Position numbers and translations under genes: made by a program. From positions 26,279,504-26,343,503 of the forward strand of contig NC_066847.1 in the NCBI RefSeq assembly GCF_001640805.2: a stretch of DNA of 64,000 nucleotides, written 5' to 3'. This DNA is from Lates calcarifer (lineage: Eukaryota > Chordata > Actinopteri > Centropomidae). The notes beneath the pieces are model-generated. The model was not told the DNA's origin and ran no database searches. It worked only from the letters and a program-made list of their open reading frames with translations. Numbering within the stretch: the first letter of the stretch is position 1; each line of letters begins with the position of its first letter. Positions 47,081 to 61,488 of the stretch are shown here, piece after piece.

Positions 47081-50000
47081 TAATTTAATTTATCACCTGG
47101 ATATTAAATATTCAATTTCTCTTTGAAATAACTGCTTGCTTTGGTCTCATTTTGAGAAACATGGCTTTAGAGGCTTAGTGAGATAGTGCAGCTACTTCTG
47201 TTGACTCCTGTGTTTTAACTGTCTACACACTCTTTTGTGGAGCAGTTTATATTCCAGCAGAGGACAGTTAAATAAAAGTGGATGGCGCCACATAGTTAAT
47301 TAGCTAGTTAGCAGCTACAGCTACAACAGCAACCTCTGTTTTTAAGTCTCAGGCATCTTGTTCCGTCAAAGATCAGCACTGTCAAGATGACTCAGGCTGA
47401 TTTATTTTGCCTCCATTAGTGAACACCCCATCACCCCACCCTGCCAATTTTCGTTTTTACATACTGAGGCTCAGTGCGTGTCAGTATGCTGCTATTGTAT
47501 CTATGCACACTGATCTTTGTTTGAGCAAAACAGAGACGCAGAGGTAAAAAAGACACAGACAAAGTGAAAGACAGAAATAAGACTTGAGAGATTAATAGCT
47601 AAAATGAGTCTACTCTGTAAACTCTGTTCTATACATTCTAACGAGGCATCTCTGGCAATATGCCCCTCCATGTGCATCTAATATGATGTAACACATTCTT
47701 TCTCGCTGCTGTCAGTGCAAATATATAAGCAAATAATGCCATACATTCATTGCAAAGATCAGAGGCAACATTCAGCATGAGTCCATCATAGTAGGAGGGA
47801 TGGAAACTCACACAGTGATGATATAGTACAGGGGGAGGGGTTGCTCAGTCTCAGAGAGGGGTGAACTCTGGGTAAAAGGTAGGAAGGAAGGGATACAGAG
47901 ATGGAACAGAGACAGTGACAGAGACAGTGACAGAGAATGTGGCAGAGAAAAGAACAGAGAGACGGTGAGAGAGGGATGCCCAATGAAGAGATCTCAGTGA
48001 GAGGGGATAAGGGGAAAGAGGATGGGACATGGGAGAAAGGAAAGAGGGGGACATGGGAGAGCGGGTTGTTCCGGCCTCTTCTGATGCTTCCTGAAACACA
48101 GAGGAAAGAATGCAGGCTATTTTTAGGTCCAGCGCTGAGATTCTCTCTTACTTTCAGTGCCTCTAAACACAGCAGCGGAAGGGTTTAAGGAAGAGCTTAT
48201 GAATACATTGGAATGGAAACATGGTTCCTAATATACCATCCCCGTTTGGAGATTACGCAAGCAGCTAAATTAAGCCTTGGTTATTGCTTCTGTCGGAAGC
48301 CTTGAAAAGAGAACAAATCTTTTCAGGAATTTACAAAAAACTGGCATGTCCAGGCCTTCTGATTGGAAGATAGCGCTTCAGGGTGTTGCAATCACAACAA
48401 AGACGAGAAATACTCAGAATACTTTGAACAAAGGAAGGGAAAATGCCTTATTTATGTTAGGAGAAGCAGAGGAGACTGCAGAAAGTCCAGTTAATGCTGC
48501 ATACAGGTATAAATAACTTTCTTGGAGACAAGCCTAATGATATCCAGTACAGGATACTTACAGGTTCCCAAGTGTCAAGTTGAAGAATGTGTAGGCCAGA
48601 GGTATAGCCTGTGATTACACTGGGGAGTACTTACATGTACTGATGATCAAGTTTGTAGGACTAATGACAACCATACAGCAACTACATGTTTCATTAAGTT
48701 AAATGTAAGGCTTTTAAAACCCACATTTCATACCAGTTATGATCAAACACCAGAACAAATTTGCAGTTAAAATACATGTCAAATATCAGTCTTTGTGATT
48801 GGGGTTATTTGTCACTGGACAAAAACATACCACACCAGCCACTATATTTTACAAGCGTAATACTAGATTTTACTATACCCCTGAGCTAATACAGCCATAA
48901 TTATTGTAATTTAAGGCTGCTTAGGGTTTTCAGGGCCTGCAGACACTCTGCAGAAATAACTGGATATCATGTTTTACCAGGGTGTCTGCAAGTTTCATCA
49001 GCCCAGATTTAAGATCATTGTACGGTCAATCAGAATGGAAAATGATCACTTTAATTAAATATGCAGAAAGTTGACCTATCAGGATATAGTCTGCATGACC
49101 TATTTAATTTCTCATCAGAAGAAGAGTGCAACAGGAAATTGTAACTTTAGTGAGGCTTTTAAAACTACATTTAAAATGTAATATAAAGCAGTACAAAAAC
49201 ATACATACTGTGACACAAAATCCAGTACAGTGCTGGTAAAATTTCCTCATCTTCATCAAAATGCCTCCCTTGTCTAACATAATAAAACCTGTCTTCTGTC
49301 AGTGCTCAGCTCTTCCTAAAATAAAGTCTTTGTTCCAGCATTTTAGAACCAGCGGTGCAATAAAGCCACTTACTCTAACGCTGATCTCGCGTTCTGCCTT
49401 CTTTGCTCTCTGCCTGTTCATCTTTCTGCCATTACATTTCATCTACTTCCACTTTCATCCTCTCTGGTCTTCTTGTTTATCTCTCACCTCTCCCCTAATA
49501 TCCTCTCCTCTCTCATCATTCTCCCGCTCCCCTTCCCAAATGACTCCTTCCCTGTTTCTCTCTGTCTCCTCAGAAGATCAGGTCGTCTAGGTTGCTTCCC
49601 CTGTAGAACACCATGTTCCAGCCGTCTACCTCTCTATCTCTCTTATTAACATCAGCAACAACAGCATCAGCAACACTTGGGCTGTCATAAACAAGTTGCA
49701 CAAACATCCCAGGAGGACATCCAGTTTGGGCTTAGTGCTGACTGACCTGGTGGGAGATAAGGAGATGATGAAGAGCGACAGTGGTGAGCTACTGAACTCT
49801 CAGTGAATTCCTGTTTTTGAGAGGGTCAGAGAAGGGGGTGAGAGCACAGGGTATGTGTGAGTTTACAGGCAAGCTGCTTAGTTTGATTTGAATCTGCAAA
49901 GCTATTGTTCTTGGAGTCAAAGCTGAGAGAATGTTTATGTGCGGGGTTATGGGAAATGTTTGTGAAAAATCTGCCAACATGAGCTTGTGCAACAACTCTC

Positions 50001-51892
50001 TGTATTTGAGTATATTCTGTATGTGTATTTTTGTGTGTTTACATAATGTAATTGAAATTAAATTGAACTACAAAATGATACAATTCATCTTTAAGTAGTT
50101 GTATCTTCAGTCTAACAGCAGTTCAGACTCAAAAAGCACTCAGCAAGAGGAGATTGGTTGAAGATGGACTCATGTCGAACAGTGAATGTTTTCAAAGTCC
50201 TGAATGAGCTAATGGTACAGTAAATACAAATAAATTACAGTTACATATGTATGTTAATTCATTAAAAATATAATGTGGAAATGTAATATAACACTGGGAT
50301 GGTGGTTCAGATGTCGGCACCATCTCCTTACAGCAGGTGGGTCCAAAGTACAAATACTGGCTGTGGATTGATTTTCATGAAGAAGCACAGACTGAGCATA
50401 ATCCAGTTTTCGTTGTATCATCCAATAATGACATTCTTGTTTGACATAGAGCTGGTGGCCCTAGTGTCCTCCCAAAACAGATACAGACAGATACATGGAT
50501 GTTGGCAACATTTTTTTTGCTCTGTCTGACATAGAGCTGCAAACAGGAGTTGGGCACCCACTGCTATGACAAATAAGCTCTGCCAGTGCACATTTGTCAT
50601 ATATATACAATACACAAGTTGGTTCAGATTTGGGTTGAAGCTATTTCTTGCACATGTTCTATCTAACAACAACTATCTCTGTCTAACAATCATCATAGCT
50701 ACAAATCTAACAACACTAAAGCAGCTGACCATGCACCCTCTCTCTGAAAAAAACTTTCCTGAGTGACGTCCAAGAAAATCATTCCAGCACTTCAAAACCC
50801 ACCCCAATGATTTTTTTTCTCCATTTCTCTAAGTATATTAAGAAAAAAAATCATACACTACATTCTTCTTTCTTAATTGCATGACCTCTAGCATGCAAGT
50901 TACAAAAAGTGGGGGAAAAAAAACATGCATACTGAAGAGGAGCTGTGCACAAAGCTCTTTTATTATGTATATTTATGCTAATTACACGTTAGTTTATTCA
51001 AGAAAGTGTCTCTTGCTCCTCCTCTCATTGCCCCCTGGTCAGTGTTTCAACCCTGCAGTATGCATGATGAGCAGCAGCAGACAAAACCTATATAAGAGGG
51101 AAAAGTATGGAGGTTTCATTGCTCTTCAGTGACTCCCCTCAAAGTTTAAAATGAAGTGATGTTAAATATTGCAGAGGTCTGTCAGCAGTAGCTCCAGTTC
51201 TTTGTCACTGCTAATGAACTCTAGATGTCTCCTTATAAGGTGAACCGTATATTCCTACCCTCCGCTTATCATCCAGCAGTGCGTCTATCCCTCTTTATCT
51301 TATCGTCTCCTCCTTGCATATTAATAATCTCATCCTGCCCTCCCATGTCCCTCACCTCTTCTCTGTTCTTGTCAAACATTTTGCTTTCCTCCTCCTCCTA
51401 CATAATTTCATCTCCTCGTCTTTCGTCTTCAACTTTCTTCTCCTCTCCATTCCTCAGCTGCCGACAGCCTCTGCCCTCTCTTCTTCTCCTGGCCCATCAT
51501 CTCTTTTCCTTTCGTCTCATCTCTCCCTTGTACTCACACTCCTATCTGCTGCTCCCCACCCCCTGCCAAACCCCCTCTCTCCTCCAACACCGTGCTGGAG
51601 ATTAAAATATGAGGAAACAATCAAGCTTTGGCTCATTAGCATATGAACGGGGGGCTGACAGGCAACTGCAGGCATGACAACAGAGCCCTGGAAATCCACC
51701 ACGGAGCTTTTTTTTAATCCCAGGAATGACTTTTTACCGTATTTCGTTGAATGAGACAGAACAATCCTCTGCCAGTCCTTTCAGACAGTCAAATTACCAT
51801 CAGAATAAGGGGGCATGAGAATAAGACAGAATGCTTATATAGCATCAGGTCAAAGAATGGAGACTATAGAATAAGTGTGCAGACAGAATAAT

Positions 51893-52063
51893 GTTTCTCC
51901 ACGGCAACAATGAGAAGCTAAAAAGATAGGAATTGGTGTGTGTGTCTGTGTGTGTGGGTGCACGTACTTGTATATTGGGTTTGTCTTCTCACAGCAACAA
52001 TGAGAAACTGAAAGATAGCAATTGGCATGTGTGTGTGTGGGTGCTTGTATACTGGAGTTTACT
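51893..52063. repeat. Imperfect tandem duplication, unit about 90 bases
   Basis: Each unit holds CAACAATGAGAAGCTAAA (or GAAACTGAA), AGATAGGAATTGG (or GATAGCAATTGG), a TG tract, GGGTGC, then CTTGTATATTGG or CTTGTATACTGG. The units are at about 51893-51980 and 51985-52063. Confidence 0.85.
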
Positions 52064-52506
52064 CTCATTAGTGAATCAATTAAAATGTCTATAAGCGTAG
52101 CAACAACACAGGTCATGACATACAATATATTATGAGGCAAGAGAAATGGGAATGGTAACTTATTGCACTACTGTAGCAGGCAGCTGAGTAATAATATCAG
52201 GTGTTGGATAATATATGGTGCTGAATAGATTCTGCATTGTAAAAGTTGCAGAGGTGGAAGCTATGAAGAAGCACAGTAGGGTCATTGCTAGTTGATATTA
52301 CCTCACATAGGTTAAACTGCTTTTAAAATTTACTGTGTGCCAGGATAAACCCTCTGACATGAACCACTACATTTTCAAGGTGCAAACACACACACAGCAC
52401 ACATACAAAAAAAAGAGAAAAATACTCCTCAACATCCTGTAACAGACCATTTCCTTCAAAACATAAATGGAGACTTTAGATAAACCTGTCAGTTATAACA
52501 AGACTA

Positions 52507-53123
52507 CGAGTCTTAAGCCATGCTAGCAGCTCTGTGAGGCTGCACTTTGGTACAGTGGCGCTTTGAGCTAAACGTTAATGCTGCATTCATGCAATAACAG
52601 CATAATGGGTACAACAAGAAAAATATCCCTTATTCTGACTTGGGGTTGTTCACACATATTCCAAGGTGGTTATTGGCTCTTGTGCTAACCCTGTAGTCAC
52701 CAGAGATAAATAGCCTAAATTAGTGATTTTTGTTGTGTTATATACAGTATATGTATCAGTTCATTACCCAGTGAAACCAGATGCAAACAAACAGTGTATA
52801 GCTTCGCTAAAATGATCTGAATGGATTGTATACGTGTTTATACTGGATTTTATTTTGATGGAACTGCCTGTGGTGTCGCATTTGCAGTCACTCCACCAAC
52901 AGTTTGTTGATTTGCCTGATGTTCTTTTCACTAAGTGGAAGGTGTCACAATTGCTGATATGTCCAACTTGGAATTACAAGTCTGAGACATGAACAGTATT
53001 TCCTATTCAGCTGCTCTTAGTTATGGTACTCGCAATGGCGACAAGATAACAAGAAAACTACCATCTTAGTGTGACCTGTTGGCATTTTAACATTTGCTAA
53101 TTAACACTAAACACTAAGTGGGA
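52507..53123 (-). repeat. Second split copy of the dispersed repeat, opposite strand
   Basis: The part at 52507-52583 (CCATGCTAGCAGCTCTGTGAGG, shown here as recognisable blocks, then GCGCTTTGAGCTAAACG) is the reverse of the right end of the element seen at 36.0-36.1 kb (TAGCTCAAAGCAC). The part at 53061-53123 (CATTTGCTAATTAACACTAA) continues the recalled consensus in minus orientation. About 480 bases between them do not fit and may be an insertion or decayed sequence. Confidence 0.5.
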
Positions 53124-56100
53124 CCCAATCCATTAAAAATATCCAATAAGCTACTCAAGAAAAACTACAATGTTTCTTAATTAGTCATTCAATCATTCAA
53201 TTCCTGTATATTTTTAAGCTGGGAATTTTCCAATTTACAAATACACATCCATCTACCTACAATAGTAGGATGTGTGTTAGTACTCAACAGGACACAGCTG
53301 AGCTACACTGTAAAACAAAGCCACAGTTGATTTATTCTATCCCACATAATCTATGCTAATGGAAGTCATATGAAAACACTTTAAACAAGAACTCCTGTTT
53401 AAGGTCATCTCACTGAGCTATGGAAGCAAACAGAACGTGAAACTGTAAGACATGTGATGGTGCAACAGACATCTACAGATAGATTATTCAACTCATATGA
53501 TCCTGCATGAGAACTGCAGGGTTTACCGGTAATTCAACTTGTAAGTGAAGCAATGTTGCAGCATCAGGGCACCAGCACATCTATATACGGTCTTGTCTAA
53601 TGTAGTAACAGGGTTCAATATGCCTCTTTCCTTCAGATCGACCAGGCCTGATTTAAACACACTTATCTTTACCTTGTCTGCTCTCAGGGTCACTGACCAT
53701 TCATTATTACTCTGCTTCCTTCCTCCACTGTGTCCCTCTATTCCTCCTGTTTCTCTCTCTGCTCTGATTAAATTCCTTCATCAAAAAGAAGAGCTAATAT
53801 TCAGAGAAAGAGTGAAGAAGAGGGAGGGGTAGAGGGAAAGAGGAAGGGATAGAGGATGGAGGAGGAAATCACAATGTAAGAACATATTGAGTGGAATCCA
53901 AGCCCACTGACTGAGATCAGATGATGACCTGAGGATATCTAGAGTGAAAATCCACAATAGGCCATCGGAACAAAGGTAGAGCTCAGTCAAATTATTATGT
54001 TTGTTTTTGTTTGTTTGTTTGTTTGTTTTTTTACTCAGGTGGAAGATTAGATAGAAACGTAGAAAAATGTGACAGAGAGGAATACATCGCACAGTCAGAC
54101 AGACACTTAGACCCAATAATTTTACATTTAGGACTTTCATTCAGAAGTGAACCTCAACAGTATACACTTTACTACTGAAATGAAACTCGCAATTTATATT
54201 CTATGTAGTGTGAGTGTCAGTATCTCAACAGAGTCAACTGCCAAAACAAATTGTATCTGGATTATGTCTGGACCCATATAATGTCGTGAGGGGATGCCGC
54301 ACCATTTTCCACAGGAAATTCCATGTGCTGGAATACTGAATGGCAGCATGAAGTAACTCCGGTGTTAAACACATTTGGGTCCCTGAACCGCTTCAACTTT
54401 CAGCCCTCTTTTGTCCCTGTGAGAGATGATACACAGCAGCTCACATTTATAATTCAGAATCCAGTATTGAACCATTCATCAAATCAGAAAGAGACATGGT
54501 TTGCCCATTTAAAAAAACAAAGGCTGAACAGTGCGAGCAGCAGTCGATGTATTCAGCGATCATAACCCAGACACAGTGTGAGCTTGAATTGATTTAAAGG
54601 CCTGATCAAATTACCTGGAAAAGGTTAAAAGTATCCATTACCGGCTAACATGCTTTTGCTATTGAACACGGGGAGAAAAAAGGGGGGAATGCAGCTGCAT
54701 AGAACAACAATCCAGCCCAACTGTAACCTGGAGGCATAAAAATACCAAAGTATGCAGCGAGGAGAAGCAAATCTTAGACGAAAAATATCACAGAGAACAG
54801 GCGCCAGGTAGAGAGAGGCAGTGGAGTAAACAGAAATAAATCTTTCTCAAATACTCTTTACTGATAGAGCATATCCCTATCTTTGCCTTTTCCTTCACTT
54901 CAGCCTTGTGAAAAGATTGCAACTTTGAGGATACATGGAATATACAGTAAGGCCTGTTTTTCCATTTAAATTCTAAAATGTAAGAGTAAAATCAAAAATC
55001 CTTCTGTGATCTGTCAGAGGTTGTACAAAGGACAAACATACAGAGTGGTAAATTGTGAAACAAAAGGGTAAGTAGTAATAAGAGAGAGACAGTTGTGCGA
55101 GGGAAGGGAAGCACGTATGACAAACGTAAAGGAAGGCTGGAGAGGAGAAGACAAGAGAAAAGCAGAGGAGGGAAGGAAGGCCACCAGAGAGGTCACTTCT
55201 GCTGTTAATAATTTATCCTTTAAAAACCAGTCTGAGGCTTTAATTGGTGCTGTGGCTTAATCCTGAAACACACATACACATACACCTCAGGGAGCCTCTT
55301 AGCAGCTGTGCTCCAGCTAAATTGGCTACAGTGTAGCGGCGACAGCAGCGAGTTCCCTCCAGGTATAACACAGTCAGCCAAAACAGCAATAGCAGGCCTG
55401 CCAACCACGTCTCATGAATCTGGGCGTGACACATCTCAGCTTCTATCTGTCTCACGCTCGCTGTCATGCTCTCAAAAGAAATCTTACGGCAAATCAAAAC
55501 GACAAGACGTTAGTCCCTTGGCACGGCTGTTAGCAACATAAACACTCGGCTCACTTCAGTTGTAATCTGCATTTAGCTAAAGAAGACATTGGAGGCTTTT
55601 TGCATGACTTGGATTAAAGTCATTCATTTGATGATTTAAGTCTTGACTTAGTGTAGAGGAAAATGACAGGTCGTGAATTTGCCTTTTCAGAGCAAGTCAT
55701 TACTGTCATGTGATAACCTCATAATCACAATTTGTTCTTGTGTTTTTGTGTATCCCTCTCTATGCCAGTAAGGCTTATTCAAAGCCTTTTTGTTCTTTAC
55801 AATCTGCACAAGTATCTGTGGAGAAAATGTGCTGCTCATTTTTTTGAAAAATAGCTAACTTGCAGTTCTAAATTTGAGCTTCAACATGAATTGTGTATGG
55901 CAACAAATAAAAGCAATGGAGGTACAATGCATTTCTCAACAACATAGAAAATTATGTCTGTTATGTGTTTCCAGGTGAAGACACATGTCTAAACTGTTTC
56001 AACTGTGTGCTGAAGTGTGTTTAGAGTTTTGTCTACTTGTGAAACTGATGACTCTCAGGGTAAGGTGCTGGCACCTCACAGTACAGTACAAAAATATCTA

Positions 56101-59100
56101 AAGGATCATGTATGGGATCCTAAATCGATGGATGTAAAGTTAAAAGCATAAGGACACGATCTTCTCTTTATTCATCTTTATTGTTTCCAATGCTTGTATT
56201 TGTTGCTATTAAACATCCTGCTTTGTCCAGACAAACTAAAAGAACAATGCACCATAAATGTCACGCAAACTATTTAACATTTATCCCTTCCAGCATTCCC
56301 TTCTCTAAGCACCGTCCGGCGGAAGGCACTCTGGCAGCATCATATCTGTGCCTGAAGGTTGATGAGCACATTTACCAACCCCATCTCCTATCCTCACACA
56401 TCAGCTCTGTTGGTGAGATAAGCACTTTGGCTTCAGCCTTCAGCTGATCTGAGGGGAAACCCTGCTATATGTATCATATCGCCTCTCACATGCCAAGATT
56501 TTTCCTGTGTATGAAAATTGAGACATTTTGTCCAGCTAGTGTAACACTTGTCTTTTACATTTACCAGTCAGCTAGACTTACAACCTCCCCGATTGATATT
56601 ATAAGGCAAAATGTGCATATCATCAGCATTTCATCAGATCATTTATTTGCCAGAAAACTAACTCTGGCCCTAAAATAAAAATCTGTTTTATGAATTTGGT
56701 CAAAAGATTTGTTTTTGACTTTTCTTTTCCCCTTGGGTATTAGCATGTCTTCTGTTTCTTTAATTTATTTAGTAAAACATGGAAATTCTTCATAATTTCA
56801 TAATACATAATTTTGCAGTCAAGAACCTTTACTTTCTTTTACACTGTCAAATGCTAAATGCTTTATAAAGCACTTTCACAAAGGCAAAGGGACTCCTTTG
56901 TATAGGTGCATACCTCATACAGTACACATATGTGAACTATGCACCACTCAGTTAGCATAGTGATTTTTTTGGCTGTCACCTGCGTCACCGCTCAGAAAAA
57001 CATTTATCTGTCAGTGCAGTTGATGCCATGTTAAATCTATGAGTCAGATCTAATTAACAATGCCTTTTTTTAAATCCAAGCTGTTGTATGACAGTATGCG
57101 GTTTCTGTGGTTTACCAATAACCCCCAATGTGTCACCTCAGAGTCTGAATTATTGTGGATTGCATTTCCACCTTGAGAATTAGATTTCCAAAGTGAGATA
57201 AAAACTAGTCCAAGTATTGCTGCAGTCCAGAATCACCTAGACAGCGAGGTTATCAGCCAGACCCCGGCACCATGAGAATACATAGTGTCTCCCAAATCCT
57301 ATTGTACCATGAAATGTCACAGCACATTAGCTACAAGAGGGATTACCCTTCCTTGAAAGTAAAAGAGGGAGGGAGGGAGCCATTGAACGGAGATAGAGAA
57401 ACAGAGGGAGGAGAGTTATACACAAGGAGCCTATGGGAATGTGTATGTGAACACATGCGGATACATACAGGTAAGTGTGGGATGAATATAAACTAGTTCA
57501 TGCTCTATAACCTGTAATTGTATTTGTATATTGTATATACTAACTATTTACTCCATACAGCTACTTTTCCCTCTCTCTTCTGTTCCCATTCTCTTCCTCT
57601 CTTCCTTCCACTTTTGCACGACTGGTCATGATAATCTCTAGATCTTGATTTGGCTATGCTTATGAATTATGTACACATACACACACATACACAGCATATC
57701 TATGGCTAGGAAGTCGAGCTAGGTTGGCAGACTGAGACCAACAGCTTGTGGCTGTACTATGGAAGAAAGCAAGAGTCTGTCTCTGTTGCTTTGTCTCTGC
57801 TTTTTCCTTTCTACTTTTGTCAGCTCCATTTCCCTTCTGTCTGGGTTTGTCACTCAGTCTGTAATTCAGCAGGACTTCCTGTCTCTGATTGACTGTTGTT
57901 AAGACTGTGTGTTTTGAAATCTGCATTTCTGTCTCCTGACTCCATTTTCTCTCACGTTATCTAGTGCATAATTTCACAATTTTATTTTTACATTTTTGCA
58001 ATTTAAAATATGAATAAGGATCCTTGGGCAAGAAAACCATAAGCATGCAATAATACAAAGTCCAAGATTAAGAACTGTGGCACCTTAGCAATATAGCTCT
58101 AGCAGTATATATTTCAGAGAGATATCAAAGGCATATTTGCTGAGAGCAATTAGAGTGAAGACTGTAGAGGACAGACAGCAGTAAGTTCAATTTTTCAGTG
58201 TACAAAGGCAAGTCACTCTGCTGGTCCCTCTTGAATGAGGAGGGGATTCCTCCAAGTACCAGGGAGATCTTTGATCCAAACAACTCTCCTCTTATAAGCT
58301 TATTTCATAAGCTCTTCATATTTTCCTTTGGCCCCCTTTCTTCTCCTCTCTCTGCCTTATCTGTGTCTCACTCTGATCCTCTCTTTTATCTCCTCCATTT
58401 CTCCTCTGCTGTTGTGTTTTAACTTTTTTGACCTGGCATGAACAAACCCTGGATGAACAAACCACCAGACACGTCCTCCAGACTGTAACCAACACCACCT
58501 GGGCCTGCTCCACTTTAGTGTCTTTGAGAATATGAGTCGAGCTTTAGGCTCAAGTAGGGGAGATCATAGTGTCATTATGTAATGTCCATTATGTACTCTG
58601 CCTCTCTTACGTATACCGTATGCTGCTGCGCCCACTGCAGTGCGTCTATGAGAGCAATGCAGCTACACATATGTGAATGTAGCACAGTGGGAGTGGACAG
58701 AGAAATCTTTATGCTATTTTCAGCTGTATGTTCCACTGCTTGTTCCTCCAAGTAGCTGCCACTGAACTTAACTCACCCAACCCTATTTTAGAATTTAGAT
58801 TTCTCTCTGGACAGTACACAGTCACAGTTATAGGACCCCATAACAACAGATATCCATTACTGGAATACACTGACTTTTTGAAAATAATCCTTTGGATCAA
58901 CTTACTACAGTGCAATAAGAAGCTTGATTGCAGTCTAACCCCTGTCTGTTTGGTATTTATCCACTATGGTGCTTCTGAGATAACTAAAGCAAAACTAAAG
59001 CATCAAATTTAGTCATCAGTATGACCACTTCAGCTTGCACCACACAAAACTGTGGCAAATATAGCTATTTCTGCATGTTAAATCTGTCAGGCTGAAAAGT

Positions 59101-59405
59101 AATATCATCAGATTACATCTGCATTCTCTTTTCATTCTCTACAGAGTGAAACAATTATCTGCAGTTATTGTATGCCTTTCATGCAGGTGGGTCTCCCTCT
59201 GTACTGATGCAAGTGTCCCCCACATCATTGATGTCTTCTTGAGAGAGACAGGGAGGACTGAGAGAGACCTCTGCTGAGAGGATAATTCTAGGGTTGGTAT
59301 TGGTAAGAGTGCTACAGTTAGTATTTTCTGTCACAGCGGTGTACTGAATGCTCCTCCTGTTATACTCAGAGCCTCCACTGCATCTAATCCAGCAGTTGAC
59401 AGTTG

Positions 59406-59407
<2 letters not shown>

Positions 59408-59441
<34 letters not shown>
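59408..59441. repeat. (GT)n microsatellite
   Basis: A perfect run of 17 GT units in intron 1. Confidence 0.97.
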
Positions 59442-59443
<2 letters not shown>

Positions 59444-61451
59444 ATGATTTTATCACATATACAAATATTAACAGTACATGTCATTTACTCCTGCATGTGC
59501 AGATGCATGTTCAGAGGTTTTACAGTCACTATGAAATGGCATGTCTAACAATTTGATGTTATTTGCAAAAGCAAAATGACAATAGTGGGGGGTTATTTCA
59601 AAGTGTAGGAAAAGAAAATCAGACATATTTGATGGAAGAATGGGTTAAATGGGATGGAGTAAATTTAACAGGATTGTAATAAAACTATAAAAGTGACAAT
59701 GTACAAATATCCATTGACATCTAACTGTCAGTATCTGCTGCTGCTGCTGCATATTTAGGGTAAACATTTGAAAACAAATAGGATTCAGGCATTAGGGATG
59801 ATTTTTGGCAACTGACCACTTGATTACATTTTTATTATTATGCATTGTCTGAGAACTTCCCTAAAATAAGGGATGTATTTGTTTTGTGTATTTCTGCAAC
59901 GGCCAACTCAAGTCATGGCACCTAAAAGCCCCAAGAATAAATACTCTGGAAAGGGGACAAAACAAAATAATAATAGGAAGAAGAGATAAAGAAAGCATTA
60001 CAGATTAAGATTAGAAAAAGACTGTAGGATTACAGAATGTTGTGATGTTATTATTAGGATGGTTTGGGAAATCCAGTGCAGTTCAGCCAACTTCAATAGT
60101 GTTGGACTGAGTCAGTCACCCATGAGTCATAGGTCAACCCAAAAACAGCACAAATGACAGCAGGAAGTCTAAGAAGTCTAAGTCTAAGAACAATGTCAAG
60201 CTTTGGTAAGAAAGTCTTCTTAATGTACTGCACTAATGCCCTGTAGTGCATATTGCATAAAGAACATCTGCTAAATGTACAAAGTACATTTTAATGAACT
60301 TCAAAATGGCTTCCACAAGCATAGACACATGTACACACATACTAAGTAAGCCTATAAATGCACACATCAGCTATCCACTGTGTACACAGTTAGACAACTG
60401 AGCATGGGCATACAAACGTTCAAGTATATATGCACATAGAGATACCGCCTCCCTGGGTCTTAATTATTCATACAGGAAGCTAAATCGATGAAAAATGCAG
60501 ATTGTGGTGTACCACATGTAGCAGGCAAATGTCTCTGTCTCCTCCAATGGTTCAGCAGAAATGACAGAACAGTGAACAGAGACAAATAAAAAAAATTTAA
60601 AAAAAATTATGAACTATTATTAAGCAGTGGCTTCATTTAACTCCCAGCTTGCCATTGCCAAAATGTGACAGCCCATGGACTCCTGCCCATTCAATTGTGT
60701 TTTTAGTACTGTTTTGTTAATAATACAAGCCCAGTGATTGTTAAACCTTCCTGCACTGACACCTTACCAATAATGAGTGAGCCTCTGCTGCTCTTTAAAC
60801 TTTGGCTAAAAAGCAATGGAATGCATGTTCAACATTTGAAAAAGCAAGAGGATGGATGACTTGTCATATTTTACAAGGAGTGTTACTGCTTTTTGAAGCT
60901 GTTGTGTTGTCTGTTCAAGTTAAATCAAGCACACTTCAAGCATTTAAAACCACTTTCAATGTTATTTTTACCCTCAACTGTCAGTCTCCTACGCACAGAG
61001 AGACTAACATGGAAAGACAGTTCTGCAAGCATCTTAGCCAGTGAACTATTATTGTTGGAGACTACCTTGACTTTAAACAGTGGGGTGTCTGGGTGGGGGG
61101 GGGGTTTGAATATGCAGTAATTCAGCCTCCTGCTGGCAGAAACAGCAAGGTTATAAGTACATTAAAAGAAATAAAGATGAAAAAACAGCAGTGATGTCTG
61201 TAATCTATTTCCCATCTCCCCACAAATATAAAAAAAAAACCCTGCGAGATTCAGTAGGAGTATTGCAGAGATGTCAGAACAGTGATTAGTGTTCTCAGTG
61301 CTGTTATAGTGGCTGCGCTAGCTCTGCTAATCTGCTGCTTTATTGTACAGCTGCACCAATATCAGCAGCAGAGTAACTGCATCTAAAAGTTGCACACACA
61401 AACCCAATCTGAACGTCCTGAACAATGTCACACAAGTACTACTTTCTCACA

Positions 61452-61452
<1 letters not shown>

Positions 61453-61485
<33 letters not shown>
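61453..61485. repeat. (CA)n microsatellite
   Basis: A CA run of about 16 units in intron 1. Shorter CA-rich stretches follow at about 61640-61860. Confidence 0.97.
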
Positions 61486-61488
<3 letters not shown>

